The notes under the pieces are model-generated. The model saw only the letters and a program-made list of their open reading frames with translations. It was not told the origin of the DNA and made no database searches. The position numbers and the translations under genes were made by a program. From an uncultured Desulfobulbaceae bacterium (lineage in GTDB: Bacteria > Desulfobacterota > Desulfobulbia > Desulfobulbales > Desulfobulbaceae), in the NCBI GenBank assembly GCA_945787305.1, contig CALZIH010000352.1, positions 1 through 6,060 on the forward strand: DNA of 6,060 nucleotides, given 5' to 3'. Positions 1 through 6,060 of this stretch are shown here, one piece after another (position 1 is the first letter of the stretch; each line of letters starts with the position of its first letter).

Positions 1-130
1 GCGAATGTGTTAACTTCTATTTCCTTGATAAGTAGAACTCTTGAGTGCAATTGTATAAGCTTGAAATACTTTGCCTTGGTCTCAACATATGATAGATTCA
101 TAAGATTATTTCGCCGGCAGAGGATGGGTA

Positions 131-544
131 ATGGATAGGTTGTTAATAGCTCAAGTCATCGTTGATAGCGGGCTCATGACCCTTATTTGGCTGGTCCAGC
201 TCATCATTTATCCCTGCCTCAGCTTTATCGAAGACAAAGAATTCATCGGTTGGCATAAATGCTATTCCAGGATGATCAGCCTTATTGTTGTCCCCCTCAT
301 GCTTGCACAGGCTGGAATAGAAATTGTCTACGCCCTGCAGCAGGATATCAGGTGGCCTCGAGTTCTCATCATTGCTTTGGTCTGGATTTCCACGATCAAA
401 TTTTCTGTTCCTTGTCATAGGAGGCTGCATTGGAGGGGTAAAAATTTGCAAACCATTAACCGCCTGATCACGACCAACTGGCTACGAACCTTATTTTGGA
501 GCATCCTTTTTCTGGAAACCGTGATGGTCTCCTTTACTTTGTAA
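131..544 (+). CDS. Conserved-type small integral membrane protein, function unknown
   Basis: This 137-residue protein is mostly hydrophobic. Four likely membrane segments can be seen at about residues 5-30, 46-68, 77-93 and 117-136, so it should sit in the inner membrane. Polar features include a WHKCYSR stretch (about 41-47) between the first two segments and a basic, His-containing PCHRRLHWRGK loop (about 94-104) between the last two. The start is supported by AGAGGA at 119-124, six bases before the ATG. I do not recognise a named family with confidence, although the pattern of aromatic residues, YP after the first helix and 'VVPLMLAQ' in the second helix resembles uncharacterised small membrane proteins. 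It is read alone: 112 bases separate it from the next plus-strand gene. The upstream 130 bases hold no gene and no convincing promoter. The function is unknown; that it is a real gene is fairly sure from the ribosome binding site and the coherent membrane profile. Confidence 0.75.
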   Translation: MDRLLIAQVIVDSGLMTLIWLVQLIIYPCLSFIEDKEFIGWHKCYSRMISLIVVPLMLAQAGIEIVYALQQDIRWPRVLIIALVWISTIKFSVPCHRRLHWRGKNLQTINRLITTNWLRTLFWSILFLETVMVSFTL

Positions 545-566
545 ATTGGACTACCCTCAACAGATT

Positions 567-622
567 CAAGCATGAAGATCTTTTTGGTTGGGTCCGGAGT
601 TATCATTTTCCGGTCATGCTTG
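567..622. repeat. Nested inverted repeat upstream of the glutaredoxin gene
   Basis: CAAGCATGA at 567-575 is the exact reverse complement of TCATGCTTG at 614-622 (9 bp). Inside it, CCGGA at 594-598 pairs with TCCGG at 609-613 around a 10-base loop, directly abutting the 3' arm of the outer stem. The element lies 35 bases before the glutaredoxin start, between two genes of the same strand. No run of T follows the 3' arm, so it is not a classical intrinsic terminator. It could be a leader RNA structure, a transcription end of another kind, a protein site, or chance. The pairing is seen directly; any function is inference. Confidence 0.45.
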
Positions 623-656
623 CCTGTCTCTCAAAAGGTAAAAACAGGGAGGTAAT

Positions 657-947
657 ATGAACCATGCGGATCGAACGCAAAACACCATAAGAGAAGAGAA
701 AAATATTCGCTTGATCACCCTCAGTACGTGTTATTTTTGCAATACCTTGAAAAGACAACTCAAAGAAGCCGGTTTTCAGTACACATATACCGACCTTGAT
801 CTCTTGCCCGAGGAGGAACGTACAGAGCAGATGGATGAAATCAAAAAATTTAACCCCGAAGAGAGCTTCCCCATCGTCATCATCGATAATGTTGCCATTG
901 TCGGGTACCAGGAAGAACGGATTAAACAGGAGCTGGGGCTTGCATGA
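657..947 (+). CDS. Glutaredoxin/NrdH-like thiol-disulfide oxidoreductase
   Basis: This 96-residue cytoplasmic protein has a thioredoxin fold of the glutaredoxin type. A short N-terminal extension is followed by the first strand (RLITLS), the redox motif C25-Y-F-C28, the helix that follows it, a second strand (YTYTDLDLL), a charged helix, and the SFPIVII strand with the probable cis-proline Pro72, then a Gly83-Tyr84 turn. Family knowledge: such proteins exchange disulfides with target proteins. The motif is CYFC rather than the glutathione-type CPYC. The usual TVP is SFP and the usual GG is GY, so glutathione need not be its reductant. A strong ribosome binding site, AGGGAGG at 646-652, lies four bases before the ATG. 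Its stop overlaps the start of the iron-sulfur disulfide reductase gene (ATGA), so the two are very probably translated together. Inference: the downstream protein reduces this one. The nested inverted repeat upstream may affect expression. Confidence 0.88.
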   Translation: MNHADRTQNTIREEKNIRLITLSTCYFCNTLKRQLKEAGFQYTYTDLDLLPEEERTEQMDEIKKFNPEESFPIVIIDNVAIVGYQEERIKQELGLA

Positions 948-1276
948 AGGAAACAAAAGAGCTGCGTGAAGTATTACGCAACATACAGGAACCTTTGGGC
1001 TATTTTTTTAACCGGAATGAGGAACAGGTGGACTCGCTGCTGCAGGGACTGCTCACCAACCGTGAGCGTTACGGCTATATGTCCTGTCCCTGTCGGCTTG
1101 CCACGGGAGAACGTGAAAAGGACCGGGATATCATCTGTCCTTGTGTGTATCGTCAACCGGATGTGGCCGAGTATGGCAGTTGTTATTGCGGACTGTATGT
1201 CAGTAATGCATGGAATGATCAAGAGATCATACATCAACGGGTTCCGGAACGACGTCCACCTGCGGATAAACGGTAA
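944..1276 (+). CDS. Ferredoxin-thioredoxin reductase catalytic-chain-like protein (4Fe-4S disulfide reductase)
   Basis: This 110-residue protein carries the complete six-cysteine signature of the ferredoxin-thioredoxin reductase catalytic chain: C48-P-C50, 14 residues, C65-P-C67, 12 residues, C80-Y-C82, followed by GLYV. By analogy with the plant and cyanobacterial enzyme, C48, C65, C67 and C80 should hold a 4Fe-4S cluster, and C50 and C82 should form the redox-active disulfide. Spacing in the chloroplast type is 16 and 8, so this belongs to the non-photosynthetic branch, of which ferredoxin:disulfide reductases that work without the variable subunit are known in archaea and bacteria. The N-terminal 45 residues are helical and charged, and the C-terminal tail is basic and proline-rich (RVPERRPPADKR). 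The start codon overlaps the glutaredoxin stop by four bases. No variable-subunit gene is visible in the window. The likely role is passing ferredoxin electrons to the neighbouring glutaredoxin-like protein; this is inferred from context. Confidence 0.9.
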   Translation: MKETKELREVLRNIQEPLGYFFNRNEEQVDSLLQGLLTNRERYGYMSCPCRLATGEREKDRDIICPCVYRQPDVAEYGSCYCGLYVSNAWNDQEIIHQRVPERRPPADKR

Positions 1277-1313
1277 TACCCCTTGCTGTACGGCAGGTTG
1301 CAATTACCTCCGG

Positions 1314-1333
1314 TTGAGGGTTGCAAACCTCAA
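1314..1333. terminator. Weak hairpin in the gap between convergent genes
   Basis: The 99-base gap 1277-1375 separates the ends of two convergent transcription units. TTGAGG at 1314-1319 pairs exactly with CCTCAA at 1328-1333 around an 8-base loop. No T tract follows on either strand, so it is at most a weak or factor-assisted terminator. The same gap contains the palindrome TTGCAA three times (1298, 1321, 1366), two of them inside an 8-base direct repeat GGTTGCAA (1296-1303, 1319-1326). Nothing else is evident in the gap. Confidence 0.25.
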
Positions 1334-1375
1334 TGGTAACCAACTGTGACAACCATTAAAGTGGCTTGCAATCAA

Positions 1376-2116
1376 CTATAAGACACCATGGTTGAGAAAA
1401 ATTGTCCACACCTCTTTCATGGTTTCCGGAGTATGGCCGCCTTTGGTGGTGAACACATGGTCGCTTGGTAGTATATCCGTGAGCAGATCGTGGGTATTTG
1501 CATAGGAATCCTCTGTGCCAAAGCCTAAATACAATTCGGGCATGGGCTTTTTTCCTTCTGCGCATTGCTTTAACCAGTGCCACAACATCCGTTGCCAATC
1601 GTCTGTTGGGTCATATTCACCGGGATTCCACTGATACAGTCCACCAGCTCCACTGATCTCATCAATGATTGCGTCATAGCCTAGAAAGGGGGAGATCACA
1701 TAGATACCGGCCACATCTTCAGGGAACTGCCGGGCGTACATTAATGCGCCAAGGCCACCCATGGAGGCTCCTACTAGCCAGAAGGTGTCATAGCCTCTTG
1801 CCTTTGCGGGCTCGATAATGTCGGCCTTGAGACGAGGAACAAGAGTCTCGCCAAAATAATAGCCGAAATGGCTATTGGGTGCGACCATGTCGTAGGGAAG
1901 TTGACGAATCTGGATTTCCTCGACAAAGCCTTCTCTGTAAAAATCTTCGTGGCTTCCTCCCCGACCTCGCAGAAAAATAATCATATTCTTCTGCTCAGAA
2001 TCATTTGCGGCCCTATAAGAAAGGGATGTAAGGGGAGCGTTGGTTGAACACCCGAACAGGAGTGAACATATCAGCAATGTCAGCAACCCCGTCTGTAATA
2101 CCTTCATAACAAACAT
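1376..2116 (-). CDS. Lipoprotein of the alpha/beta-hydrolase fold (putative esterase/peptidase)
   Basis: This 246-residue protein starts with a lipoprotein signal: MKVLQ, a hydrophobic core, and a lipobox L-F-G-C with Cys23 as the lipidated residue, so it should be anchored in a cell-envelope membrane. The mature part shows an alpha/beta-hydrolase core. The strand MIIFLRGRGG (45-54) is a plausible oxyanion-hole region. G116-A-S118-M-G120-G is the nucleophile elbow with Ser118. Asp203 in GFGTEDSYAN is the likely acid, and His228 in GGHTPETMKEVW is the likely base, so the catalytic triad appears complete. The substrate cannot be told from sequence. The first ATG is preferred because GGA lies six bases upstream; a second ATG at codon 4 is an alternative. 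It lies 37 bases after the end of the photolyase on the same strand and may be the last gene of that unit. The fold is confident; the exact activity is not. Confidence 0.85.
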   Translation of the reverse strand: MFVMKVLQTGLLTLLICSLLFGCSTNAPLTSLSYRAANDSEQKNMIIFLRGRGGSHEDFYREGFVEEIQIRQLPYDMVAPNSHFGYYFGETLVPRLKADIIEPAKARGYDTFWLVGASMGGLGALMYARQFPEDVAGIYVISPFLGYDAIIDEISGAGGLYQWNPGEYDPTDDWQRMLWHWLKQCAEGKKPMPELYLGFGTEDSYANTHDLLTDILPSDHVFTTKGGHTPETMKEVWTIFLNHGVL

Positions 2117-2153
2117 TTAGTTTCCTTTGCGAGTATTTGCGCGAGTACAGAAA

Positions 2154-3475
2154 TCAAGTAGATTGTAGAACCTTCTCAATATATCCATCGACATCGAACT
2201 TTCTCCGGCAGCCATTGCGGTTCATATAACGGATTTTACCAAAGACAGGTCGTTCAGCCCAGGCCCGGTCATGGACTCCGCCGATTGACCAGGCAATGCC
2301 TGTGTATCCATTGGCATCACGTCCATCGATGGAGTATTTATCATTGAGATAAATGGCGCATTGCAAGGCCTCTTCAGGAGATTGCGTCCATTCCAGGATT
2401 TTTTTGGCCCAGTACATTCGCATATACCCGTGTAGCTTGCCTCTGTGCATCAGGTCCAGTTGACAGGCATTCCACAGCTCATCATGGCTTTCGGCGCTCT
2501 CAAGCTCTTGCTGTGTGTAGAGGTATGTCCTCTTGTCTTTGCGATGGGCGTTTAAGCTCTTTTTCGCCCAGTCGTGAAAGCCCTCAAAGCTGTCATATTG
2601 CTGTTCGTAATGGCAGAAATTATCGGCAAGTTCCCGTCGTACAATAAGTTCTTCAAGAAAAACCGATTTTGCATCATCCGGGACCTGGGCCGATGATACC
2701 GCGAGGGCCACACGCTGCGGCGAGAGTTGACCAAAATGCAGGTAGGGCGAAAGGTTTGATTGGCCGTCAAGACAGGGATCATTTCTACTCTCAGGGTACC
2801 GGCCAAGACCATTCTCCAAAAAGGACTGCATGGCCGTATATCCGGCTTTTTGACCGGGAACGCACCAGGATATTTCAGCAACAGAGGTATCAGGAATCGT
2901 CTTGGCAACCCGTTCCAGATCGAAAAGAGGTTCCTCTTTTGATGGATAGGGGTGGGGAATAATTTCCGGGTATTCCACCAGGAATTCTGGAAGCACCGTG
3001 TTGATTTTCTTGCGGATCGTATAGGCCGCATATTCTTTTTTGGGTGATGCCAGCCATACAGGAACGACGTTATGGGCATCAACCTCGTAAGTGGTGATAT
3101 TGATGGACTTGGTAATATTTTTTTTCCAATTTTTTGTATAAAGGCCGGAAGTGCTTTTGTCGGTTCATCCTGAAGGAGGTGAAACGATATATTACAGCTG
3201 GCCAGGTTTGCATGTACCTCTCGGAGTCCGCGCAATAAGAACATATAATGTCTCAGGTTGGCTCCGAGGAAATTGGTGGTCAGGCAGAACACGACACAGA
3301 GTGGCTGCTTTTTCTGCAAGGCCGATTCCTGGGCGAAAATCAGAGCCCAATTGTCGGCAACCCGCTGCTCGCGGCTCATCCAGTAGACCACAGGCCCTTT
3401 ATTTTCCTTCCCCTTATGAATGCAACGACAACGTTGTGAAAGTGTCGAGTCCATTGAAGTGGTTACCAATACCAT
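2154..3475 (-). pseudogene. phr: Class II CPD photolyase, disrupted by a frame change with loss of a conserved block
   Basis: Class II deoxyribodipyrimidine photolyases use FADH- and light to split cyclobutane pyrimidine dimers. The N-terminal part, read from 3475 or from the second ATG at 3454, shows GPVVYWMSREQR and WALIFAQ, typical of the class, and stays recognisable down to about 3136. From about 3133 to 2154 the next frame carries the rest: YEVDAHNVVPVW, SNLSPYLHFGQ, NAHRKDKR, the FAD-domain stretch LHGYMRMYWAKKILEW, and GRDANGYTGIAWSIGGVHDRAW. The join is a poly-A stretch on the coding strand (A6-TTGG-A8). Relatives have about 15-18 residues here, including TDFSPLR, that are absent in both frames, so a deletion of 3n+1 bases, around 46-55, is inferred. 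No stop codon forms soon: the first frame stays open to 2552. A functional full-length enzyme is unlikely. The C-terminal piece alone would lack the antenna-domain N-terminus. An assembly or sequencing error is the alternative. Confidence 0.85.
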
Positions 3476-3478
3476 ACC

Positions 3479-3487
3479 TTTATAGCA
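3479..3487 (-). promoter_or_regulatory. Possible extended -10 element before the photolyase
   Basis: On the minus strand TGC-TATAAA reads as an extended -10 box (TGn plus five of six bases of TATAAT). No good -35 is seen; TTAATG lies 16 bases upstream and matches in only three positions. Transcription would begin near 3472, just past the first possible ATG (3475), which would favour the second ATG at 3454 as the true start. Homologues with a similar distance to the GPVVYW motif would agree with that. Weak evidence. Confidence 0.25.
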
Positions 3488-3500
3488 CGTTGAGAATATG

Positions 3501-3517
3501 CATTAACGATCATTAAC
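3501..3517. repeat. Two copies of CATTAAC, 10 bases apart, between the PEP-utiliser and photolyase genes
   Basis: CATTAAC occurs at 3501-3507 and 3511-3517, with GAT between, so the copies fall on the same face of the DNA helix. They are flanked by ATGCA (3498-3502) and TGCAT (3521-3525), a 5-bp inverted pair. The element lies in the 54-base gap upstream of the photolyase and overlaps the expected -35 region of the possible promoter at 3479-3487. A regulator site is conceivable, but such AT-rich repeats also arise by chance. Confidence 0.3.
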
Positions 3518-3529
3518 ATTTGCATAAAT

Positions 3530-5722
3530 TCAAGTCTTTATCGTCAATATCCCTAAATAACCGTCTACGCTTACCCGGTCTCCTGTGTGAATCAGTTCTG
3601 TAGCGTGGGAAATTCCGGTAACGCAGGGAATACCGTATTCCCGGGCAATGATTGCCCCGTGAATCAGCATGCCGCCCCGCCGTTCAACTATTGCCCCTGC
3701 AAGGGGAACAATGAAGGTCATGTTCGGTTCAATAGCATCGCAGATCAAAATCTCGCCTTTTTTCAGTTCGGCCAGATCGGCAAGTTGTTGTACAACCCGG
3801 GCTTTACCCTGGGCCATGCCGGGACCTGCCGGTTGGCCTATCAATTGTCTGGCCTTCACCGGCACATCCAGTGCAGTCTTTCCCCCTTTGATGTTCTGTT
3901 TGGTTTTTGGCTGGTATTCCGGTTCCCGCATTGCCCGTATACATTCATTGGTCATACACTGTTGTTCTTGCTGAATTCTTCCGTCCTGTTCCAGTCGCCG
4001 ATGCGCTTCTTCCATTGCCCTTGCGACCTCAAGTTCAATGCGTCCAAGGAAGATGTTGTCATCATCACGCAGACGGTAGCTGGCGCGGCCCAACGCCAGA
4101 ATTTCTTCCGCATGTTTTCTCTCTGTACTGGACAAGCTCTGAAAATACCTCTCCAGTAGATGGTCGAGGTTCTGTTGTATAGGTTGTCCGCCGGGAGAAG
4201 GATGTGAGGCCATCTCAAGAAGTACCGCAATGAGGGTTGTTAACTCAAACCGACAATGATCATCCAGGCCAAGGGAGCATGAAAAATCACCATAACGACC
4301 GACAAATTCAGCCAGCTGTTCTGCAAAGTCATTATCAACGAAATCAGAAGTCACCCCTTGTTCAAGCTGGTTACGAAGCAGACTGTTTCCGCGAATTTCT
4401 TCAGCCAGCTGCTCCATCATGCTATTGCGATTGGTGCTCTCCATGGGAGTATGGACAAGTAACTCAACAAACTCATAGGGGTTTTCAGGACGAACCGCAT
4501 CATTATACACCTGGCCGAAAAGACGCATGCCGTGGGCAAAAGGGATGAATTCCTCCCAATACACGTTGGTCCATTGTGCATTGACGGCGAGTCGTTTTTC
4601 TATTGCCTCGGCAAGATCTGCATCAGACAATTGCTGCAAATCTACTTCGTGCAGCCTATCGGCATCACGGGCCATGGCGGGAAGCAGGTTGTCTTCTATT
4701 TTTTCCTGAAGATCCCGAAGATTATCAAGACTCCTGTGCAGGCTCAGGTACCAGGGCCGTTTATCCATGGGATCATTGGTCTCTGCGGTTGAGATGGGAC
4801 GGGCCTGCAGGATGACCAATTCATCCCCAATATAGGTCCATTCAATATCCTGGGGGGTATGGTAGATGTTCTCTATGGCGAGCCCTTTCTCGATCAGGTG
4901 GTGGACCTCATGATCGGTAAGCGGTGCTCGGTTTTGCAGAGATAGTGGCAAGTCGACAAGCTCAGTCCCGGCAGTTGTCGCGATCATGTGTTGTCTACGG
5001 GCAGCAGGCATATGATCGATTTTTCCATCATCTCTTGATACAAACCAGCGGTCAGGTTCAATTAAACCGTCCACCAGCGCCTGATTCAGGCCATGAACAG
5101 CCTCAAGCGCGCAAAGCTTTTCATTCGTAGGGCTGCGGGTAAAGAGAATGCCTGAACTTTTGCCATGGACAACTTCCTGAATGACCACGGCCATGGAGCT
5201 TTGCTCTGCATCCAGTTGAAGTTCCTGGCGATAAAGTAATGCTGCGTCAGACCAGAGTGATGCCCAGACCAGTTTGATATGATCAAGTATGGCTGTAATC
5301 CCTTTGACATTGATAAAGGACTCGTGCAGGCCCGCAAAGGAAGAAGATTTCGCATCCTCGTCCGGCGCTGAGGAACGGATGGCCACAGGAATATTATGAA
5401 AATTCTCCCTGATGGCAGCGCTGAGAGATTGTTCAAGATCAGCAGGCATCGGCAAGGTTAGAAACAAGTTGCGGATACGCAGGGCCATATCCCAGAGTTC
5501 TTCCCAGCGCATGTCATTAAAGTTCTTGCGATTGAACTCCAGCTGGATTCTTTCAGCCAGGCCGTGATCGGCAACAAAGGTGCTATACGCATCGGTTGTC
5601 ACGCACTGGGTGTGTGGTACCCGAATTCCTGCTTTTGCGAGCTTGGCAAGTGACAGTCCTTTGCCTCCGACAAGGGCCTTGTCCTGCTCGGCTATCTGCT
5701 TAAGGGGTAGTATCAACGGCAT
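3530..5722 (-). CDS. PEP-synthase-related phosphotransferase (ATP-grasp domain plus C-terminal phosphohistidine domain), substrate unknown
   Basis: This 730-residue cytoplasmic enzyme belongs to the pyruvate phosphate dikinase/PEP synthase superfamily. Residues 1-320 form the nucleotide-binding PPDK_N domain: LVGGKGLSLAKL with Lys21, VAIRSSAPDED near 115-125, SGILFTRSPTN near 190, and the closing QDIEW...ILQARPIS near 300-315. Residues about 330-620 are a helical middle region with LRDDDNIFLGR. Residues about 640-730 are the swivelling phosphohistidine domain, with His688 in GGMLIHGAIIAREYGIP. PEP synthase and PPDK carry a further C-terminal PEP/pyruvate-binding barrel that is absent here. 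The order ATP-grasp, middle, His domain matches rifampin phosphotransferase (usually somewhat longer), which transfers the beta-phosphate of ATP to a small molecule. Annotating it as PEP synthase would therefore be misleading. The motif departs from TxxGGxxSH: Glu680 replaces Thr and Ile687 replaces Ser. The start overlaps the upstream flavin-protein gene by 23 bases; the ribosome site is weak (GGA), suggesting coupled translation. Confidence 0.85.
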   Translation of the reverse strand: MPLILPLKQIAEQDKALVGGKGLSLAKLAKAGIRVPHTQCVTTDAYSTFVADHGLAERIQLEFNRKNFNDMRWEELWDMALRIRNLFLTLPMPADLEQSLSAAIRENFHNIPVAIRSSAPDEDAKSSSFAGLHESFINVKGITAILDHIKLVWASLWSDAALLYRQELQLDAEQSSMAVVIQEVVHGKSSGILFTRSPTNEKLCALEAVHGLNQALVDGLIEPDRWFVSRDDGKIDHMPAARRQHMIATTAGTELVDLPLSLQNRAPLTDHEVHHLIEKGLAIENIYHTPQDIEWTYIGDELVILQARPISTAETNDPMDKRPWYLSLHRSLDNLRDLQEKIEDNLLPAMARDADRLHEVDLQQLSDADLAEAIEKRLAVNAQWTNVYWEEFIPFAHGMRLFGQVYNDAVRPENPYEFVELLVHTPMESTNRNSMMEQLAEEIRGNSLLRNQLEQGVTSDFVDNDFAEQLAEFVGRYGDFSCSLGLDDHCRFELTTLIAVLLEMASHPSPGGQPIQQNLDHLLERYFQSLSSTERKHAEEILALGRASYRLRDDDNIFLGRIELEVARAMEEAHRRLEQDGRIQQEQQCMTNECIRAMREPEYQPKTKQNIKGGKTALDVPVKARQLIGQPAGPGMAQGKARVVQQLADLAELKKGEILICDAIEPNMTFIVPLAGAIVERRGGMLIHGAIIAREYGIPCVTGISHATELIHTGDRVSVDGYLGILTIKT

Positions 5723-6060
5723 CGGCTATCCGGAGTTCAAAAACTTCCTGAAAACGGGAGACATGGATATACATCTCAACGGGAACGGAAAAAAATGCGG
5801 TTGTTGGTGCCTCAACAAACTCTTTCAGGTAGGGGTGTCTTTCGATATAGGGGGCGGCAGTTTGTTGCTTCTTCGCTTCTTCCATCTCCTCGCATCTCCC
5901 GAGCACCGTTACTGCAGCAGCTCGATGGAAGTCTTCCACCTGGTTGGTTCTAGTGTCGATGAGGAATGCAACCCGGGGCTGGGACATCAGGTTGGCATAC
6001 TTCCTGGTTGCACGTGTGGTGGCGAAATAGATAAATCGCAAGTCCGATGAAAACGAGTAG
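5700..6060 (-). CDS. PNPOx-like FMN-binding split-barrel protein, 5' end outside the window
   Basis: The frame is open to the window edge (reading YSFSSDLRFIYFAT from 6059), so the TTG at 6041 is not a real start and the gene continues beyond 6060. The visible 119 codons read as the pyridoxamine-5'-phosphate-oxidase-like split-barrel fold. LRFIYFATTRATRKYANLM, then PRVAFLIDTR, then the FHRAAAVTVLG strand, a charged helix with HPYLKEFV, and VEMYIHVSRFQEVFELRI follow the order of small family members, which bind FMN (or F420 or haem) as homodimers. Typical length is about 150-160 residues, so perhaps 30-40 are missing. Members are often labelled PNPOx, but few make pyridoxal phosphate; a flavin reductase or redox role is as likely. 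Its TAA stop lies inside the next gene (23-base overlap), so the pair is probably translated together. Family assignment is confident, reaction unknown. Confidence 0.85.
   Translation of the reverse strand, partial: YSFSSDLRFIYFATTRATRKYANLMSQPRVAFLIDTRTNQVEDFHRAAAVTVLGRCEEMEEAKKQQTAAPYIERHPYLKEFVEAPTTAFFSVPVEMYIHVSRFQEVFELRIADAVDTTP

Noticed and set aside
1..130. A promoter for the small membrane protein
   Set aside because: TTGGTC at 76-81 with CATAAG at 99-104 has a 17-base spacer, but the matches are only three and four of six. In this AT-rich stretch that is not enough to call it.
966..1349. A 127-codon plus-strand frame overlapping the FTR-like gene
   Set aside because: The other frame has the full CPC/CPC/CYC cysteine pattern and an ATGA-coupled start. 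This frame has no recognisable features.
2552..3120. The long continuation of the photolyase N-terminal frame as genuine coding sequence
   Set aside because: Its translation past the join has no family resemblance, while the other frame carries every expected class II motif. It is open only by chance.
3118..3136. Programmed ribosomal frameshifting at the A8 run as a way to make full-length photolyase
   Set aside because: The run is slippery in principle, but a conserved block of residues is also missing at the join, so a frameshift alone would not restore a normal enzyme. Photolyases are not known to use frameshifting.
3587..4159. A 190-codon open frame on the plus strand
   Set aside because: It is opposite the conserved phosphohistidine domain of the PEP-utiliser; composition and lack of motifs mark it as a shadow.
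5580..6050. A 156-codon open frame on the plus strand
   Set aside because: It lies opposite the PNPOx-like gene and the start of the PEP-utiliser, both of which have clear family motifs. The plus-strand translation resembles nothing and has no convincing ribosome site.

Overview
The window looks like ordinary bacterial chromosome of moderate GC content, densely packed with genes. The gene set is a ferredoxin-thioredoxin-reductase-type iron-sulfur protein paired with a glutaredoxin-like protein, a class II photolyase, and a flavin split-barrel protein paired with a phosphoenolpyruvate (PEP)-utilising enzyme. This fits an anaerobic Desulfobacterota-type bacterium, perhaps of the Desulfobulbales. 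That placement is inferred from gene content only. No RNA genes, insertion sequences, CRISPR arrays or phage genes were seen.

Left part, plus strand (131-1276): a small protein with four predicted membrane segments is followed after about 110 bases by a two-gene redox unit. The unit is a glutaredoxin-like protein with a CYFC active site whose stop overlaps the start (ATGA) of a protein carrying the six-cysteine pattern of the ferredoxin-thioredoxin reductase catalytic chain. The gap before the redox unit contains a perfect 9-bp inverted repeat with a second 5-bp stem inside it.

Right part, minus strand (6060 down to 1376): the order of reading is a PNPOx-like flavin protein (5' end outside the window), a 730-residue PEP-utiliser of the rifampin-phosphotransferase-like layout (overlapping the previous gene by 23 bases), a broken class II CPD photolyase, and a lipoprotein of the alpha/beta-hydrolase fold. 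The two convergent groups meet in a 99-base gap at 1277-1375.

The most notable feature is the photolyase. Its N-terminal and C-terminal parts are well conserved but lie in different frames. The join, in an A-rich stretch near 3118-3136, also appears to lack a conserved block of roughly 15-18 residues, including the region that reads TDFSPLR in relatives. A small out-of-frame deletion explains this better than a one-base slip. The second point of interest is the translationally coupled flavin protein and PEP-utiliser, whose substrate is unknown and whose phosphohistidine motif departs from the textbook form. I see no clear sign of an entirely new multi-gene system.
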